DNA of 16,008 nt from an uncultured Oscillibacter sp. (GTDB lineage: Bacteria; Bacillota; Clostridia; Oscillospirales; Oscillospiraceae). The notes beneath the pieces are model-generated. The model worked only from the letters and a program-made list of their open reading frames with translations, was not told the DNA's origin and made no database searches. The DNA lies in contig URTS01000033.1 of the NCBI GenBank assembly GCA_900550685.1, forward strand, positions 1-16,008. The letters run 5' to 3'. The translations under genes and the position numbers were made by a program. Shown here one piece after another: positions 1-6,696 of the stretch (position 1 is its first letter; each line of letters opens with the position of its first letter).

Positions 1-1
1 C

Positions 2-2380
2 TTCAAGCCCGCCAACACCCTGACCGGCTATGCTTTCATGAAGATGCTGCTGGGCGCTCTGGGCTATGATGCCGCCACCGAGGGCTACACCGGCCCCAAC
101 TGGTCCATCCAGGTTGCCAAGCGTGCTCTGAACATCGGCCTGGACGACGATCTGGTGAGCGACTTCAACGGTGTCAAGGCTGTCAACCGTGAAGAGGCCT
201 GCCTGTATGCCTTCAACACCCTGAAGGCCACCATGGTCGAGTATGACAAGAACTCCACCGTCACCGTCGGCAACATCACCATCAAGGACACCTCCTCCGC
301 TAAGGAGATGGCCAACACCGCTAAGTCTGAGACCATCAAGGACGATGGCAAGATGCAGTTCGCTGAGAAGTACTTCACCGACCTGAAGCTGAACAGCAAC
401 GCTTCTGACGATTTTGGCCGTCCCGCTAACCAGTGGAAGGTCAAGTCTGAGGAGATCGGCACCTATGCTGTCGCAGCCGACGCTACCTACACCAAGGACG
501 TTGAGCTGGGCGACATCTACTCCGATCTGGGCCTGTCCAAGCGCAGTGTTCCTACCATCATCTCCAATGGCGTTGACCAGAACAACTCCTCTCTGGTTCT
601 GTTCAAGGGCAACTCCACCAAGATCGGCACCGGCAATGGCGTTCTGACCGAGGCCTACTATGATGACGATGCTGAGACCGTTACCCTGGTCGAGATCGAT
701 ACCTATGTTGGTCAGGTTGACCGCTCCGTGGCCGCTACCAAGTCCAAGGACGCTTACATTGTGATCTCTACCCAGACCGCGAAGCCCACTGGCGTTTCTG
801 CCGGTACTCTGAACTATGAGACCGACGAGAAGTTCGAGGACGATGCCTATGTTCTGTACACTTACGCCGCTGGCGAGGTTCAGAGCGTTGTCGTTGCCGA
901 GAAGGTCTCTGGTGATCTGAGCACCTACACTGTTGGCAAGAACCTGACCGTGGCTGGCACCAAGTATGATTACTCCAAGAACAAGGTTGTTCCTGCCTCC
1001 TACAGCACCAAGAGCGACTATGATGTCTATCTGGACGCTTATGGTTATGCCATCTATGTGGATGAGCAGGAGTTCATCTCCAGCGACTATGCCTTCGTTC
1101 TGAACGCTGTTGGTGAGACTGCTCTGGTGAACAACAACCGCGCAGAGCTGCTGTTCACTGACGGTACGACCAAGAAGGTCGATACCAAGAAGGATTATTC
1201 TTCTACCGGCACCGATCTGATTGGCAACTTCGTCACCTATAAGGTGAAGGACGGCGAGTATGAGCTGAAGGCTGTTACCTCCACCATGCCCGTTGCCGCT
1301 AACGCGAACTTCGATCTGGATAGAGGCACTGCCAAGATTAAGCTGAATAACTCCGATGTCGTGTATGCCAACAGCAAGACCATCTTCCTGGTGAAGACCC
1401 TCGACAACCACAATGACGCAACCTATAAGGCCTACACCGGCATTGCCAATGTGCCCTCTGTTACCGCTGACGGCACGAACACTGTTTCTGCTCAGTACTA
1501 CAAGAAGGGTACCGACTCCATGGTCACTCTGATGTACATCAATGCGGGCCACGCTGATGTGAGCACCTCTTCTAAGGACGTGACCTTCCTGGCTGGCAAG
1601 TCTGTCTCCGGCAAGATCACCGACTCCGATGATAACACCTTCTACACCTACAACGCTGTTGTCAACGGCACCATCACCACTGTCAAGGTGGATGCTAATA
1701 CCAATGTTGCCTCTGTTATGAACCAGGGCACTCTGGTCAGCGGTGTTACGAATGCGCTGTTCAGCAATGCCAACATCAATGATGGCATTATCGAGGGTCT
1801 GACTGCTTACACCACCGACACCTCCAAGGATGTCTACAGCGCTTCTGCAACTGGTACTGTGAAGCTGTCCGGTGAGAACACCATCGGCTTCGGCACCACC
1901 ACCAAGACCTACTTCAGCGTTGCCAGCGACTGCAAGGTGTTCTTCATCGATAACGATGGCGAGATCACCACTGGTTCCGTTTCCAGCATCGGCACCGACA
2001 CGAACGACATTGCTCACTATGTTGTTGATGACGGCGAGCTGACCTACATCTTCGTCCAGAACGTTGATGATACCGCTACCGATCCCGGTGCCTCTACCAA
2101 TGCCAACTACACTGCTGTTCTGACCAAGATCAATGGCAAGATCACCCTGACTGTGACCAGCGTTAACGGCTCTGCCGCTGAGGCTGTCACCGGCACCGTG
2201 ACTACCACTGGCTCTGTGAACCTGACCAGCAACCTGGTTGGTGGCAACACTGCACTCTCCTCTGGTAAGTGGGTATACACCGAGGATATTGCCACTTCTT
2301 CTCTGAACTCCGTGACCTATACGGCTACGGTCAAGATCGGTGGCCAGACCATCGTTTCCAACACCATCATTGGCGGCTAA
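2..2380 (+). CDS. S-layer/SLH-domain surface protein, 5' end outside window
   Basis: The frame is open from base 2 to the TAA at 2378-2380, giving 792 visible residues; the true start, signal peptide and probably further SLH repeats lie upstream. About the first 80 visible residues look like the end of an SLH-type region (GYAFMKMLLGALGYD, then VNREEACLYAF, comparable to the ITREEAA part of SLH repeats), the module that holds surface proteins on secondary cell wall polymers. The remaining ~700 residues are rich in Thr, Ser, Val, Asp and Lys, with almost no Cys and no long hydrophobic segment, as expected for an extracellular beta-rich array or adhesin. No LPxTG signal is seen at the C-terminus. 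Codon use differs from the neighbours: many GCT, GTT and TCT codons beside CTG and AAG, typical of a very highly expressed gene. It ends in a strong terminator. The surface-layer role is inferred from composition and the SLH-like part; the exact function is unknown. Confidence 0.75.
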   Translation, partial: FKPANTLTGYAFMKMLLGALGYDAATEGYTGPNWSIQVAKRALNIGLDDDLVSDFNGVKAVNREEACLYAFNTLKATMVEYDKNSTVTVGNITIKDTSSAKEMANTAKSETIKDDGKMQFAEKYFTDLKLNSNASDDFGRPANQWKVKSEEIGTYAVAADATYTKDVELGDIYSDLGLSKRSVPTIISNGVDQNNSSLVLFKGNSTKIGTGNGVLTEAYYDDDAETVTLVEIDTYVGQVDRSVAATKSKDAYIVISTQTAKPTGVSAGTLNYETDEKFEDDAYVLYTYAAGEVQSVVVAEKVSGDLSTYTVGKNLTVAGTKYDYSKNKVVPASYSTKSDYDVYLDAYGYAIYVDEQEFISSDYAFVLNAVGETALVNNNRAELLFTDGTTKKVDTKKDYSSTGTDLIGNFVTYKVKDGEYELKAVTSTMPVAANANFDLDRGTAKIKLNNSDVVYANSKTIFLVKTLDNHNDATYKAYTGIANVPSVTADGTNTVSAQYYKKGTDSMVTLMYINAGHADVSTSSKDVTFLAGKSVSGKITDSDDNTFYTYNAVVNGTITTVKVDANTNVASVMNQGTLVSGVTNALFSNANINDGIIEGLTAYTTDTSKDVYSASATGTVKLSGENTIGFGTTTKTYFSVASDCKVFFIDNDGEITTGSVSSIGTDTNDIAHYVVDDGELTYIFVQNVDDTATDPGASTNANYTAVLTKINGKITLTVTSVNGSAAEAVTGTVTTTGSVNLTSNLVGGNTALSSGKWVYTEDIATSSLNSVTYTATVKIGGQTIVSNTIIGG

Positions 2381-2427
2381 TTCTCTCTGAGAATTACCCA
2401 TCAAAGCTCATCTGAGTTGAGATAACA

Positions 2428-2458
2428 GAAGACCCGCTCCTTTCGGAGCGGGTCTTTT
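2428..2458 (+). terminator. Rho-independent terminator of the S-layer gene
   Basis: A perfect 10-bp stem (2431-2440 with 2445-2454) closes a TTTC loop. It is extended by two A-T pairs and followed by TTTT. It lies 48 bases after the surface-protein stop codon. Confidence 0.9.
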
Positions 2459-2462
2459 GCTC

Positions 2463-2490
2463 TTGACAGTTTTCTCTGCTTCGCTATAAT
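2463..2490 (+). promoter_or_regulatory. Consensus sigma-A promoter for a small antisense RNA
   Basis: TTGACA (2463-2468) and TATAAT (2485-2490) are both perfect consensus hexamers, separated by 16 bases. It sits just after the S-layer terminator. No plus-strand gene with a ribosome binding site follows; the predicted start near 2497 leads straight into the stem-loop at 2558-2589, which overlaps the 3' end of the minus-strand small gene. The product is therefore most likely a short untranslated RNA. Confidence 0.7.
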
Positions 2491-2496
2491 CAAAAT

Positions 2497-2592
2497 AAAA
2501 AAGGGCGCTGCGACAAGCGGTTAGTCCGGCATAGTGGATTTTGCTAAGAAATTCTTAGAAAACCGTCACCGGCCAGGGTGGCGGTTTTCACC
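2497..2592 (+). ncRNA. Putative antisense antitoxin RNA
   Basis: The RNA is inferred from the consensus promoter at 2463-2490 and the intrinsic terminator at 2558-2589, giving about 95 nt. It has no convincing ORF or ribosome binding site. It also contains the imperfect palindrome CTAAGAAATTCTTAG near 2544-2558. Its 3' end is fully complementary to the last codons and 3' UTR of the 27-codon minus-strand gene, so it could pair with that mRNA in the manner of RNA antitoxins such as RNA II of the par locus or RatA. Function and boundaries are inference. Confidence 0.5.
2558..2589. terminator. Bidirectional stem-loop where the small gene and antisense RNA converge
   Basis: A 13-bp stem (2558-2570 with 2577-2589, one G-T wobble) encloses a 6-base loop. 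The arm ends are A-run and T-run, so it reads as an intrinsic terminator on both strands. On the minus strand it includes the stop codon of the 27-codon gene (TGA, complement of 2566-2568). Convergent transcripts overlapping at a shared terminator are a hallmark of Fst/TxpA-type toxin-antitoxin loci. Confidence 0.65.
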
Positions 2593-2649
2593 TTTCATAC
2601 GAATCGTGACCGTATATCCGAAGATATGTAGTGTGATCGTAATAGGCAT
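2566..2649 (-). CDS. 27-residue peptide, candidate type I toxin
   Basis: A very short gene on the minus strand: ATG at 2649-2647, TGA at 2568-2566. The start is supported by a perfect Shine-Dalgarno (AGGAGGT, complement of 2657-2663) seven bases before the ATG. A plausible promoter lies upstream (TTGGCG / TAAAAT, 18-base spacer). The peptide begins MPITITLHIFGYTVTI, alternating hydrophobic and Thr residues over 16 positions, and ends in an 11-residue tail with two Arg, one Lys, one His and a final Arg. A hydrophobic front and basic tail are usual for small membrane-active toxins, although this one is shorter than Fst or TxpA and the alternation suggests a beta-strand rather than a helix. It faces a strongly promoted antisense RNA. 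I do not recognise a named family; toxin function is inferred from the layout. It could also be a conserved leader peptide. Confidence 0.55.
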   Translation of the reverse strand: MPITITLHIFGYTVTIRMKGENRHPGR

Positions 2650-2710
2650 ATCAACCACCTCCTCTCGGAGATGGGACCAACCGCCTGCCGTTCGTGCAGC
2701 GCCTGATCGC

Positions 2711-2740
2711 ATTTTACCAAAGTTCTCCATATTCCGCCAA
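2711..2740 (-). promoter_or_regulatory. Putative promoter of the 27-codon gene
   Basis: Read on the minus strand: TTGGCG (2740-2735), 18-base spacer, TAAAAT (2716-2711). A start near 2704 would give about 40 nt of leader before the Shine-Dalgarno. The -35 lies directly beyond the terminator of the mtlD remnant, so the small gene is insulated as its own unit. The -35 match is only partial. Confidence 0.4.
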
Positions 2741-2742
2741 CA

Positions 2743-2775
2743 AAAGCCCCGCTTCGGTGCGGGGCTGTTGTTTTT
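2743..2775. terminator. Intrinsic terminator after the mtlD remnant
   Basis: A perfect 8-bp GC-rich stem (2745-2752 with 2759-2766) has a 6-base loop. T-rich tracts follow on the minus strand (TTTGTT) and on the plus strand (GTTGTTTTT). It lies 18 bases after the minus-strand stop codon of the mtlD fragment. Confidence 0.8.
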
Positions 2776-2783
2776 AGGTCAAT

Positions 2784-3284
2784 TCAGGCCTTGGCCGCCA
2801 CGGCCAGGGCGCGGTAGATGTCCAGGATGCGTCCGAAAAGCGGGTGGTCCGGGGTCAGGCCGGTGTACAGGGCCAGGGCGCTTTCCGCGCCGTCGGTGCG
2901 GATCTTTGTTTGCAGTTCCACGCTCTGAGCGTCCTTCGGGCAGTCAAAGCGGAGGGCGGCAGCGGCACCGAAGAGGAGATGGTCCACCGGGAGGCCGTAG
3001 GAATAGGCCGTCAGCAGCGGCTTGATAAGCCGGTCTGCGGGGTCCAGCTTGCGGATGGGCTCCCGGCCCACCCGGACGTTCTCGTCCTCCAGATAGGGGT
3101 TCTGGTAGCGGCGGAAGGTTCGGTCGATATAGGCGTGGTGGGCGGCGGGATCAAAGGAGAACTGGCGGATCAGGCCCTCGCCGCTCTCGCAGATGGCGTG
3201 ATAGACGATATTGCCGATGGCGGGGTCGCTGATGCTCTCCCGGATGGTGGTGTAGCCCTTGAGATCCTGATTTCCGACCGCAGC
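2784..3284 (-). pseudogene. mtlD: Mannitol-1-phosphate 5-dehydrogenase, C-terminal remnant
   Basis: The minus-strand frame from about 3284 to the TGA at 2786-2784 encodes roughly 166 residues that align by eye along the C-terminal half of MtlD (full length about 380). Diagnostic segments are GYTTIRESISDPAIG, ENVRVGREPIRKLDPADRLI, YGLPVDHLLFGAAAALRF and ESALALYTGL. MtlD oxidises mannitol-1-phosphate to fructose-6-phosphate with NAD+. The N-terminal Rossmann domain (about 200 residues) and the conserved NTGHAxxAYLG stretch are absent. Upstream of about 3290 the frame becomes unrelated, because the DNA there belongs to a kinase gene read on the opposite strand. No promoter or ribosome binding site serves it, so it is almost certainly inactive. 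The 3' end and terminator are intact, so only the front half was lost. Identity is well supported; the exact break point is uncertain by 10-20 bases. Confidence 0.8.
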
Positions 3285-3476
3285 CAGCTGGCAGCCCGCA
3301 GCGCGGCGATGCTGGGGGCCATGGCAACGGGGATTTCACCGGAGGAGACGGCGGCCCGCATGGCCGGAAGCGGCCTGGAGCCGGTGCGGCCCGACGAGGC
3401 ACACCGGGAGGCGTATGAGGCCATCTACCGGCGCTGGAAGCGGTATCACGACTGCCTGGCCCATGTGGAAAAATAA
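3285..3476 (+). pseudogene. FGGY-family carbohydrate kinase, C-terminal remnant
   Basis: The plus-strand frame ending at TAA 3474-3476 encodes about 63 residues resembling the extreme C-terminus of FGGY sugar kinases (ribulokinase/xylulokinase type, about 500 residues). AARSAAMLGAMATGI matches the conserved ALGAAxLAGVAAG helix, and the end (AYEAIYRRWKRYHDCLA) matches the usual YExLYxxYxxLH tail. Everything before this, including the ATP and sugar sites, is missing, and the DNA on the left is the mtlD remnant in the opposite orientation. The frame stays open further left (to 2844), but that part is only the complement of mtlD. The kinase's substrate cannot be told from so little sequence. The piece is non-functional as it stands. 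Confidence 0.6.
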
Positions 3477-3528
3477 ATGGCGGCGCAATCAGCTTTTTTC
3501 CAGAATTCTGCACCGCTTACGCAGCAGA

Positions 3529-3539
3529 TGTGGTACAAT
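3529..3539 (+). promoter_or_regulatory. Extended -10 promoter of pgi
   Basis: TGTGG directly before TACAAT (3534-3539) fits the Gram-positive TRTGn extended -10 element. There is no good -35 hexamer at 17 bases, which is common for this class. The predicted start near 3546 leaves about 50 nt of leader, with a short CCCGG/CCGGG hairpin, before the GAAAGGA ribosome binding site and ATG. Confidence 0.55.
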
Positions 3540-3597
3540 GAAAGAAATCCCGGCCAGCCATCCGGGCCATTGAGCTTTCAAGAAAGGAACGATCATC

Positions 3598-4938
3598 ATG
3601 CTGAATGTCAAGCTGTTCCAAATGGAGTCATTTCTTCCGGCGTCCTATGAGGAAAAACTAGCGCCCCGCATGCAGCTGGCCCATGAGCAGCTGCAAAACG
3701 GCACCGGCGCCGGAGGTTCGTTTACGGGCTGGGTCCACCTGCCCCGGGACTATGACAAGGAGGAGTTCCGGCGCATCCAGGCCGCCGCGGCCAAGATCCG
3801 GAAGGATTCCCAGGCCCTGGTGGTCATCGGCATCGGCGGTTCCTATCTGGGAGCCCGGGGCGTGATCGAGTGCCTCTGCTCCCCCAACTACAACCAGAAA
3901 AAGAAGGACACCCCCAACATCTACTTCATGGGCAACGGACTGTCCGCCGACGCTATGGAGGAGGTGCTGGAATTCCTGGACGGCGTTGACTTTTCCATCA
4001 ATGTGATCTCCAAGTCCGGCACCACCACGGAGCCTGCCGTGGCCTTCCGGTTCTTCCGGGAGGTGCTGGAAAAGAAGTACGGCAGGGAGGAAGCCGGAAA
4101 GCGCATCTATGCCACCACGGACAAGGCCCGGGGGGCGCTGAAGACCCTGGCCGACGCAGAGGGCTGGGAGACCTTTGTGGTGCCTGACGCCGTGGGCGGC
4201 CGGTACTCCGTGCTCTCCGCCGTGGGCCTGCTGCCCATCGCGGTGGCGGGGATCTCCATTGAAGAACTGATGCAGGGCGCCGCGGACATGATGGAGGTCT
4301 GCGCCAACCCCTCCTTTGACTGCCCGGCCTGGCGGTATGCCGCCGCCCGGTATGAGCTTTACGAGGCCGGACGGGCCATCGAGGTGCTGGCCTGCTACGA
4401 TCCCGCCTTCCGCTTTATGAGCGAGTGGTGGAAGCAGCTTTACGGCGAGAGCGAGGGCAAGGACGGCAAGGGCATTTTCCCCGCCAGCGTCGACTTTACC
4501 GCGGACCTGCACTCCATGGGCCAGTACATCCAGCAGGGGCGGCGCATCATGTTTGAAACGGTGGTCCGGCTGGGCAGTTCCCGCGCCCGGCTGACGGTCC
4601 CCAAGGATGCGCTGGACGGCGACGGACTGAATTTCCTGGCCGGCGCGGATATGGACTACATCCGGGACCGGGCCATGGAGGGGACGCTCCTGGCCCACAC
4701 GGAGGGCGGCGTGCCCAACATCATCGTGGAGGCCGGGGGCAAAACGGCCAGAGACCTGGGCCGCCTGATCTACTTCTTTGAATATTCCTGCGGCCTGTCC
4801 GGCTACCTGCTGGGGGTGAACCCCTTTGACCAGCCCGGCGTGGAGGCCTATAAAAAGAATATGTTTGCCCTGCTGGGCAAGCCTGGCTATGAGGACCAGA
4901 AGGCCCGGTTGGAAGCTAAGCTGAAAGCGCAGCTTTGA
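3598..4938 (+). CDS. pgi: Glucose-6-phosphate isomerase
   Basis: Interconverts glucose-6-phosphate and fructose-6-phosphate in cytoplasmic glycolysis/gluconeogenesis. The 446-residue length fits the short Firmicute form of Pgi. Visible motifs: GIGGSYLGARG (78-88), the SIS sugar-phosphate loop SKSGTTTEP (138-146), GGRYSVLSAVG (200-210, the PGI signature region), the catalytic-glutamate segment KQLYGESEGKDGKG with Glu284, DLHSMGQ with the conserved His305, and the C-terminal DQPGVEAYKKN carrying the conserved Lys. ATG at 3598 follows GAAAGGA at a suitable distance and an extended -10 promoter. No terminator follows, so transcription probably reads through the truncated sorbitol-6-phosphate dehydrogenase to the terminator at 5575. 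It is the only intact gene in a cluster of broken sugar genes. The gene looks fully functional. Confidence 0.96.
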   Translation: MLNVKLFQMESFLPASYEEKLAPRMQLAHEQLQNGTGAGGSFTGWVHLPRDYDKEEFRRIQAAAAKIRKDSQALVVIGIGGSYLGARGVIECLCSPNYNQKKKDTPNIYFMGNGLSADAMEEVLEFLDGVDFSINVISKSGTTTEPAVAFRFFREVLEKKYGREEAGKRIYATTDKARGALKTLADAEGWETFVVPDAVGGRYSVLSAVGLLPIAVAGISIEELMQGAADMMEVCANPSFDCPAWRYAAARYELYEAGRAIEVLACYDPAFRFMSEWWKQLYGESEGKDGKGIFPASVDFTADLHSMGQYIQQGRRIMFETVVRLGSSRARLTVPKDALDGDGLNFLAGADMDYIRDRAMEGTLLAHTEGGVPNIIVEAGGKTARDLGRLIYFFEYSCGLSGYLLGVNPFDQPGVEAYKKNMFALLGKPGYEDQKARLEAKLKAQL

Positions 4939-4981
4939 TCCCGGCCCGGCGGCCGATAAAAGATTTGATCTGAAATGCCAT

Positions 4982-5539
4982 GACGGCATCGTCAACAACG
5001 CCGGTATCAACATCCCCCGCCTGCTGGTGGACGAAGGCCACCAGTATGAGCTGGACGAGGCCGTGTGGGACAAGGTGATGAATGTGAACCTGAAGGGCGT
5101 GTTCCTGTGCGCCCAGGCTGCGGCCCGGGAGATGGTCCGCCAGGGCTCCGGCGTCATTCTGAACATGTCTTCCGAATCCGGCCTGGAGGGCAGCGAGGGC
5201 CAGAGCGTTTACGCCGCCAGCAAGAACGCCGTCAACTCCCTGACCCGTTCCTGGGCCAAGGAGCTGGGCAAGAAGGGCGTCCGGGTGGTGGGCGTCGCCC
5301 CCGGCATCCTGGAGGCCACCGGCCTGCGGACCCTGGCCTATGAGACCGCGCTGGCCTACACCCGCGGCATCACCATTGAGCAGCTGCGGGAGGGCTATGC
5401 CAAGACCAGCACCACCCCCCTGGGCCGCTCCGGCAAGCTCACCGAGGTGGCCAACACTGTGGCCTTCCTGCTGAGCGACCGGGCAAGCTACATCCATGGC
5501 GTGACCATCAATGTGGCCGGCGGCAAGACCAGAGGCTAA
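4982..5539 (+). pseudogene. Sorbitol-6-phosphate 2-dehydrogenase (SDR), 5'-truncated
   Basis: From about 4982 the frame encodes 185 residues matching the last two thirds of an SDR. It has the VNNAGINIPR motif, the catalytic Ser in NMSSESG, YAASK with the Tyr/Lys pair, and the ending SDRASYIHGVTINVAGGKTRG. The combination GILEATGLRTLAYE, YAKTSTTPLGRSGKL and the AGGKTRG end is what I associate with sorbitol-6-phosphate 2-dehydrogenases (SrlD/GutD type), which make fructose-6-phosphate. The first ~80 residues, including the TGxxxGIG NAD loop, are absent. There is no in-frame ATG and no ribosome binding site, and the preceding in-frame codons (4925-4981) are unrelated and overlap the end of pgi. 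An in-frame GTG at 5027 exists but would give a protein lacking the cofactor site. The substrate assignment rests on remembered family sequence; the truncation is clear. Confidence 0.75.
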
Positions 5540-5574
5540 AGCCCTGCCGGTCCACCCGGCGCGGAATAAAAGTC

Positions 5575-5611
5575 ACGGAGGACTGCCGCAAGACAGTCCT
5601 CCGTCATTTTT
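5575..5611 (+). terminator. Intrinsic terminator closing the pgi transcript
   Basis: A perfect 11-bp stem (5575-5585 with 5594-5604), 8-base loop, then CA and TTTTT. It lies 35 bases after the sorbitol-6-phosphate dehydrogenase stop codon. Confidence 0.9.
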
Positions 5612-5651
5612 GGCAGGGTCATGACGGAAATCTGAATTGGGAGAGATCACC

Positions 5652-6470
5652 ATGAAACCACGTATGATTCTGACGGACCTGGACGGCACGCTGCTCCGGG
5701 ATGACAAAAGCGTATCCCCGGCCGCCATGGCGGCGCTGCGCCGGGCCAGCGAGGCCGGGGCGGAGGCGGTGCTGGCCACGGGCCGCTTTTTCGCGGGCAT
5801 TCCCCAGGAACTGCGGGACCTCCCCTTTCTGCGGTATTTCATCCTGATGAACGGCGCAAAGATCTATGACCGCCAGGAGGACCGGACGGTCTACCGGGCG
5901 GAGATCAGCCTGGAGGAGGGGGAGAAGATCTTCGACCTGATCCAGCCCATGGACGCCATGGTGGACTGCTACCAAAACGATATGGGACTGATCGACCAGA
6001 AATATTACCAGCGGCTGGACTATTACGTTACGGATCTGGCGTCCCGGACCATTGTGAAAAACAGCCGGACCCCCCAGGAGCATTTCCGGGAAGCGGTCCG
6101 GCAGGGGGGCACCATTCAGAAGATCCAGTGCTTTTTCCCCCATCTGGAACTGCGGCCTGGGGTCATGCAGAAGCTGGAGGAGCAGTTTCCCCACCTGAAC
6201 CTGTCCTGCTCCCTGCCCGCCAACCTGGAGATCAACGCCCCCGGGGCCACCAAGGGGGACGCCCTGACGGAGCTTTGCCGGATGCTGGACATCCCGGTGG
6301 AGGAGACTGCCGCCTTCGGTGACGGCACCAACGACCTGTCCATGATCCGGACAGCGGGGACCGGCGTTGCCATGGCCAACGGCGACGCGGCGGTGCTGGC
6401 GGCGGCGGACCTGACGGCCCCTACGAACCAGGAGGACGGCGTTGCCCGGGTCCTGGGCCGCTGGTTCTGA
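5652..6470 (+). CDS. Cof-type HAD-superfamily phosphatase
   Basis: A 272-residue cytoplasmic hydrolase of the HAD IIB (Cof/YbiV) group, which removes phosphate from sugar phosphates, flavin mononucleotide or similar metabolites. Motif I is DLDGTLL with the nucleophile Asp9 and acid/base Asp11. Motif II is the Thr of LATGR. The motif III Lys is in GATKGDAL, and motif IV is GDGTNDLSMI. The C2-type cap lies between motifs II and III. The C-terminal GVAMANGDAAVLAAADLTAPTNQEDGVARVL is typical of the family. ATG 5652 is preferred because GGGAGAG sits eight bases before it; an in-frame TTG at 5637 would overlap that site. It stands between two terminators or promoters and so is probably monocistronic. 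The substrate cannot be predicted from sequence. Confidence 0.93.
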   Translation: MKPRMILTDLDGTLLRDDKSVSPAAMAALRRASEAGAEAVLATGRFFAGIPQELRDLPFLRYFILMNGAKIYDRQEDRTVYRAEISLEEGEKIFDLIQPMDAMVDCYQNDMGLIDQKYYQRLDYYVTDLASRTIVKNSRTPQEHFREAVRQGGTIQKIQCFFPHLELRPGVMQKLEEQFPHLNLSCSLPANLEINAPGATKGDALTELCRMLDIPVEETAAFGDGTNDLSMIRTAGTGVAMANGDAAVLAAADLTAPTNQEDGVARVLGRWF

Positions 6471-6508
6471 AGCCTGTGCGGAGCGAAACCGGCGGCTCCG
6501 GCAAACTG

Positions 6509-6537
6509 TTTACAAAGGGGCGGCGCTGTGGTATATT
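6509..6537 (+). promoter_or_regulatory. Sigma-A promoter of the SDR gene
   Basis: TTTACA (6509-6514), 17-base spacer, TATATT (6532-6537), with TGTGG before the -10 as an extended element. The predicted start near 6544 gives an unusually long leader of about 150 nt. Confidence 0.75.
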
Positions 6538-6543
6538 TTTACG

Positions 6544-6696
6544 CGGCAGGTGCGCCAAATGCGTGGCGCGCCCTGCCGGGAAGCACGGCGCGTTTCCGCG
6601 AGGGACAGGACCTGCCCGCCCCGATGGGGGGGCGGAACGCCGCCGCTTTCTGCCCGGGCTTTCCAGGGATTTTTTGATTTTTTAGGAGGGTTCTCC
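6544..6696 (+). other. Long structured 5' leader of the SDR gene
   Basis: The 150-base stretch between the promoter and ATG 6697 holds at least two strong hairpins. One pairs 6544-6550 with 6572-6578 and 6552-6556 with 6565-6569, starting at the predicted transcript 5' end. The other pairs 6616-6622 with 6629-6635. T-rich DNA and AGGAGGG (6684-6690) follow. It matches no riboswitch or T-box that I can recognise. A regulatory role is possible but not shown. Confidence 0.35.

Noticed and set aside
2844..3476. Apparent single 210-codon plus-strand gene across the mtlD/kinase join
   Set aside because: Only the last ~63 codons resemble a protein family. The first two thirds are the complement of mtlD, so the frame is a chance fusion and not a gene.
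3658..5166. Long minus-strand open frame (about 500 codons) opposite pgi
   Set aside because: It is the antisense shadow of a GC-rich gene. Its translation is low-complexity His/Gly/Ala/Gln-rich, and it spans pgi and part of the SDR remnant with no ribosome binding site.
6442..6696. In-frame upstream extension of the SDR gene
   Set aside because: The extension overlaps the end of the phosphatase gene, runs through the promoter and the hairpins, and has no SDR-like sequence. AGGAGGG clearly marks ATG 6697.
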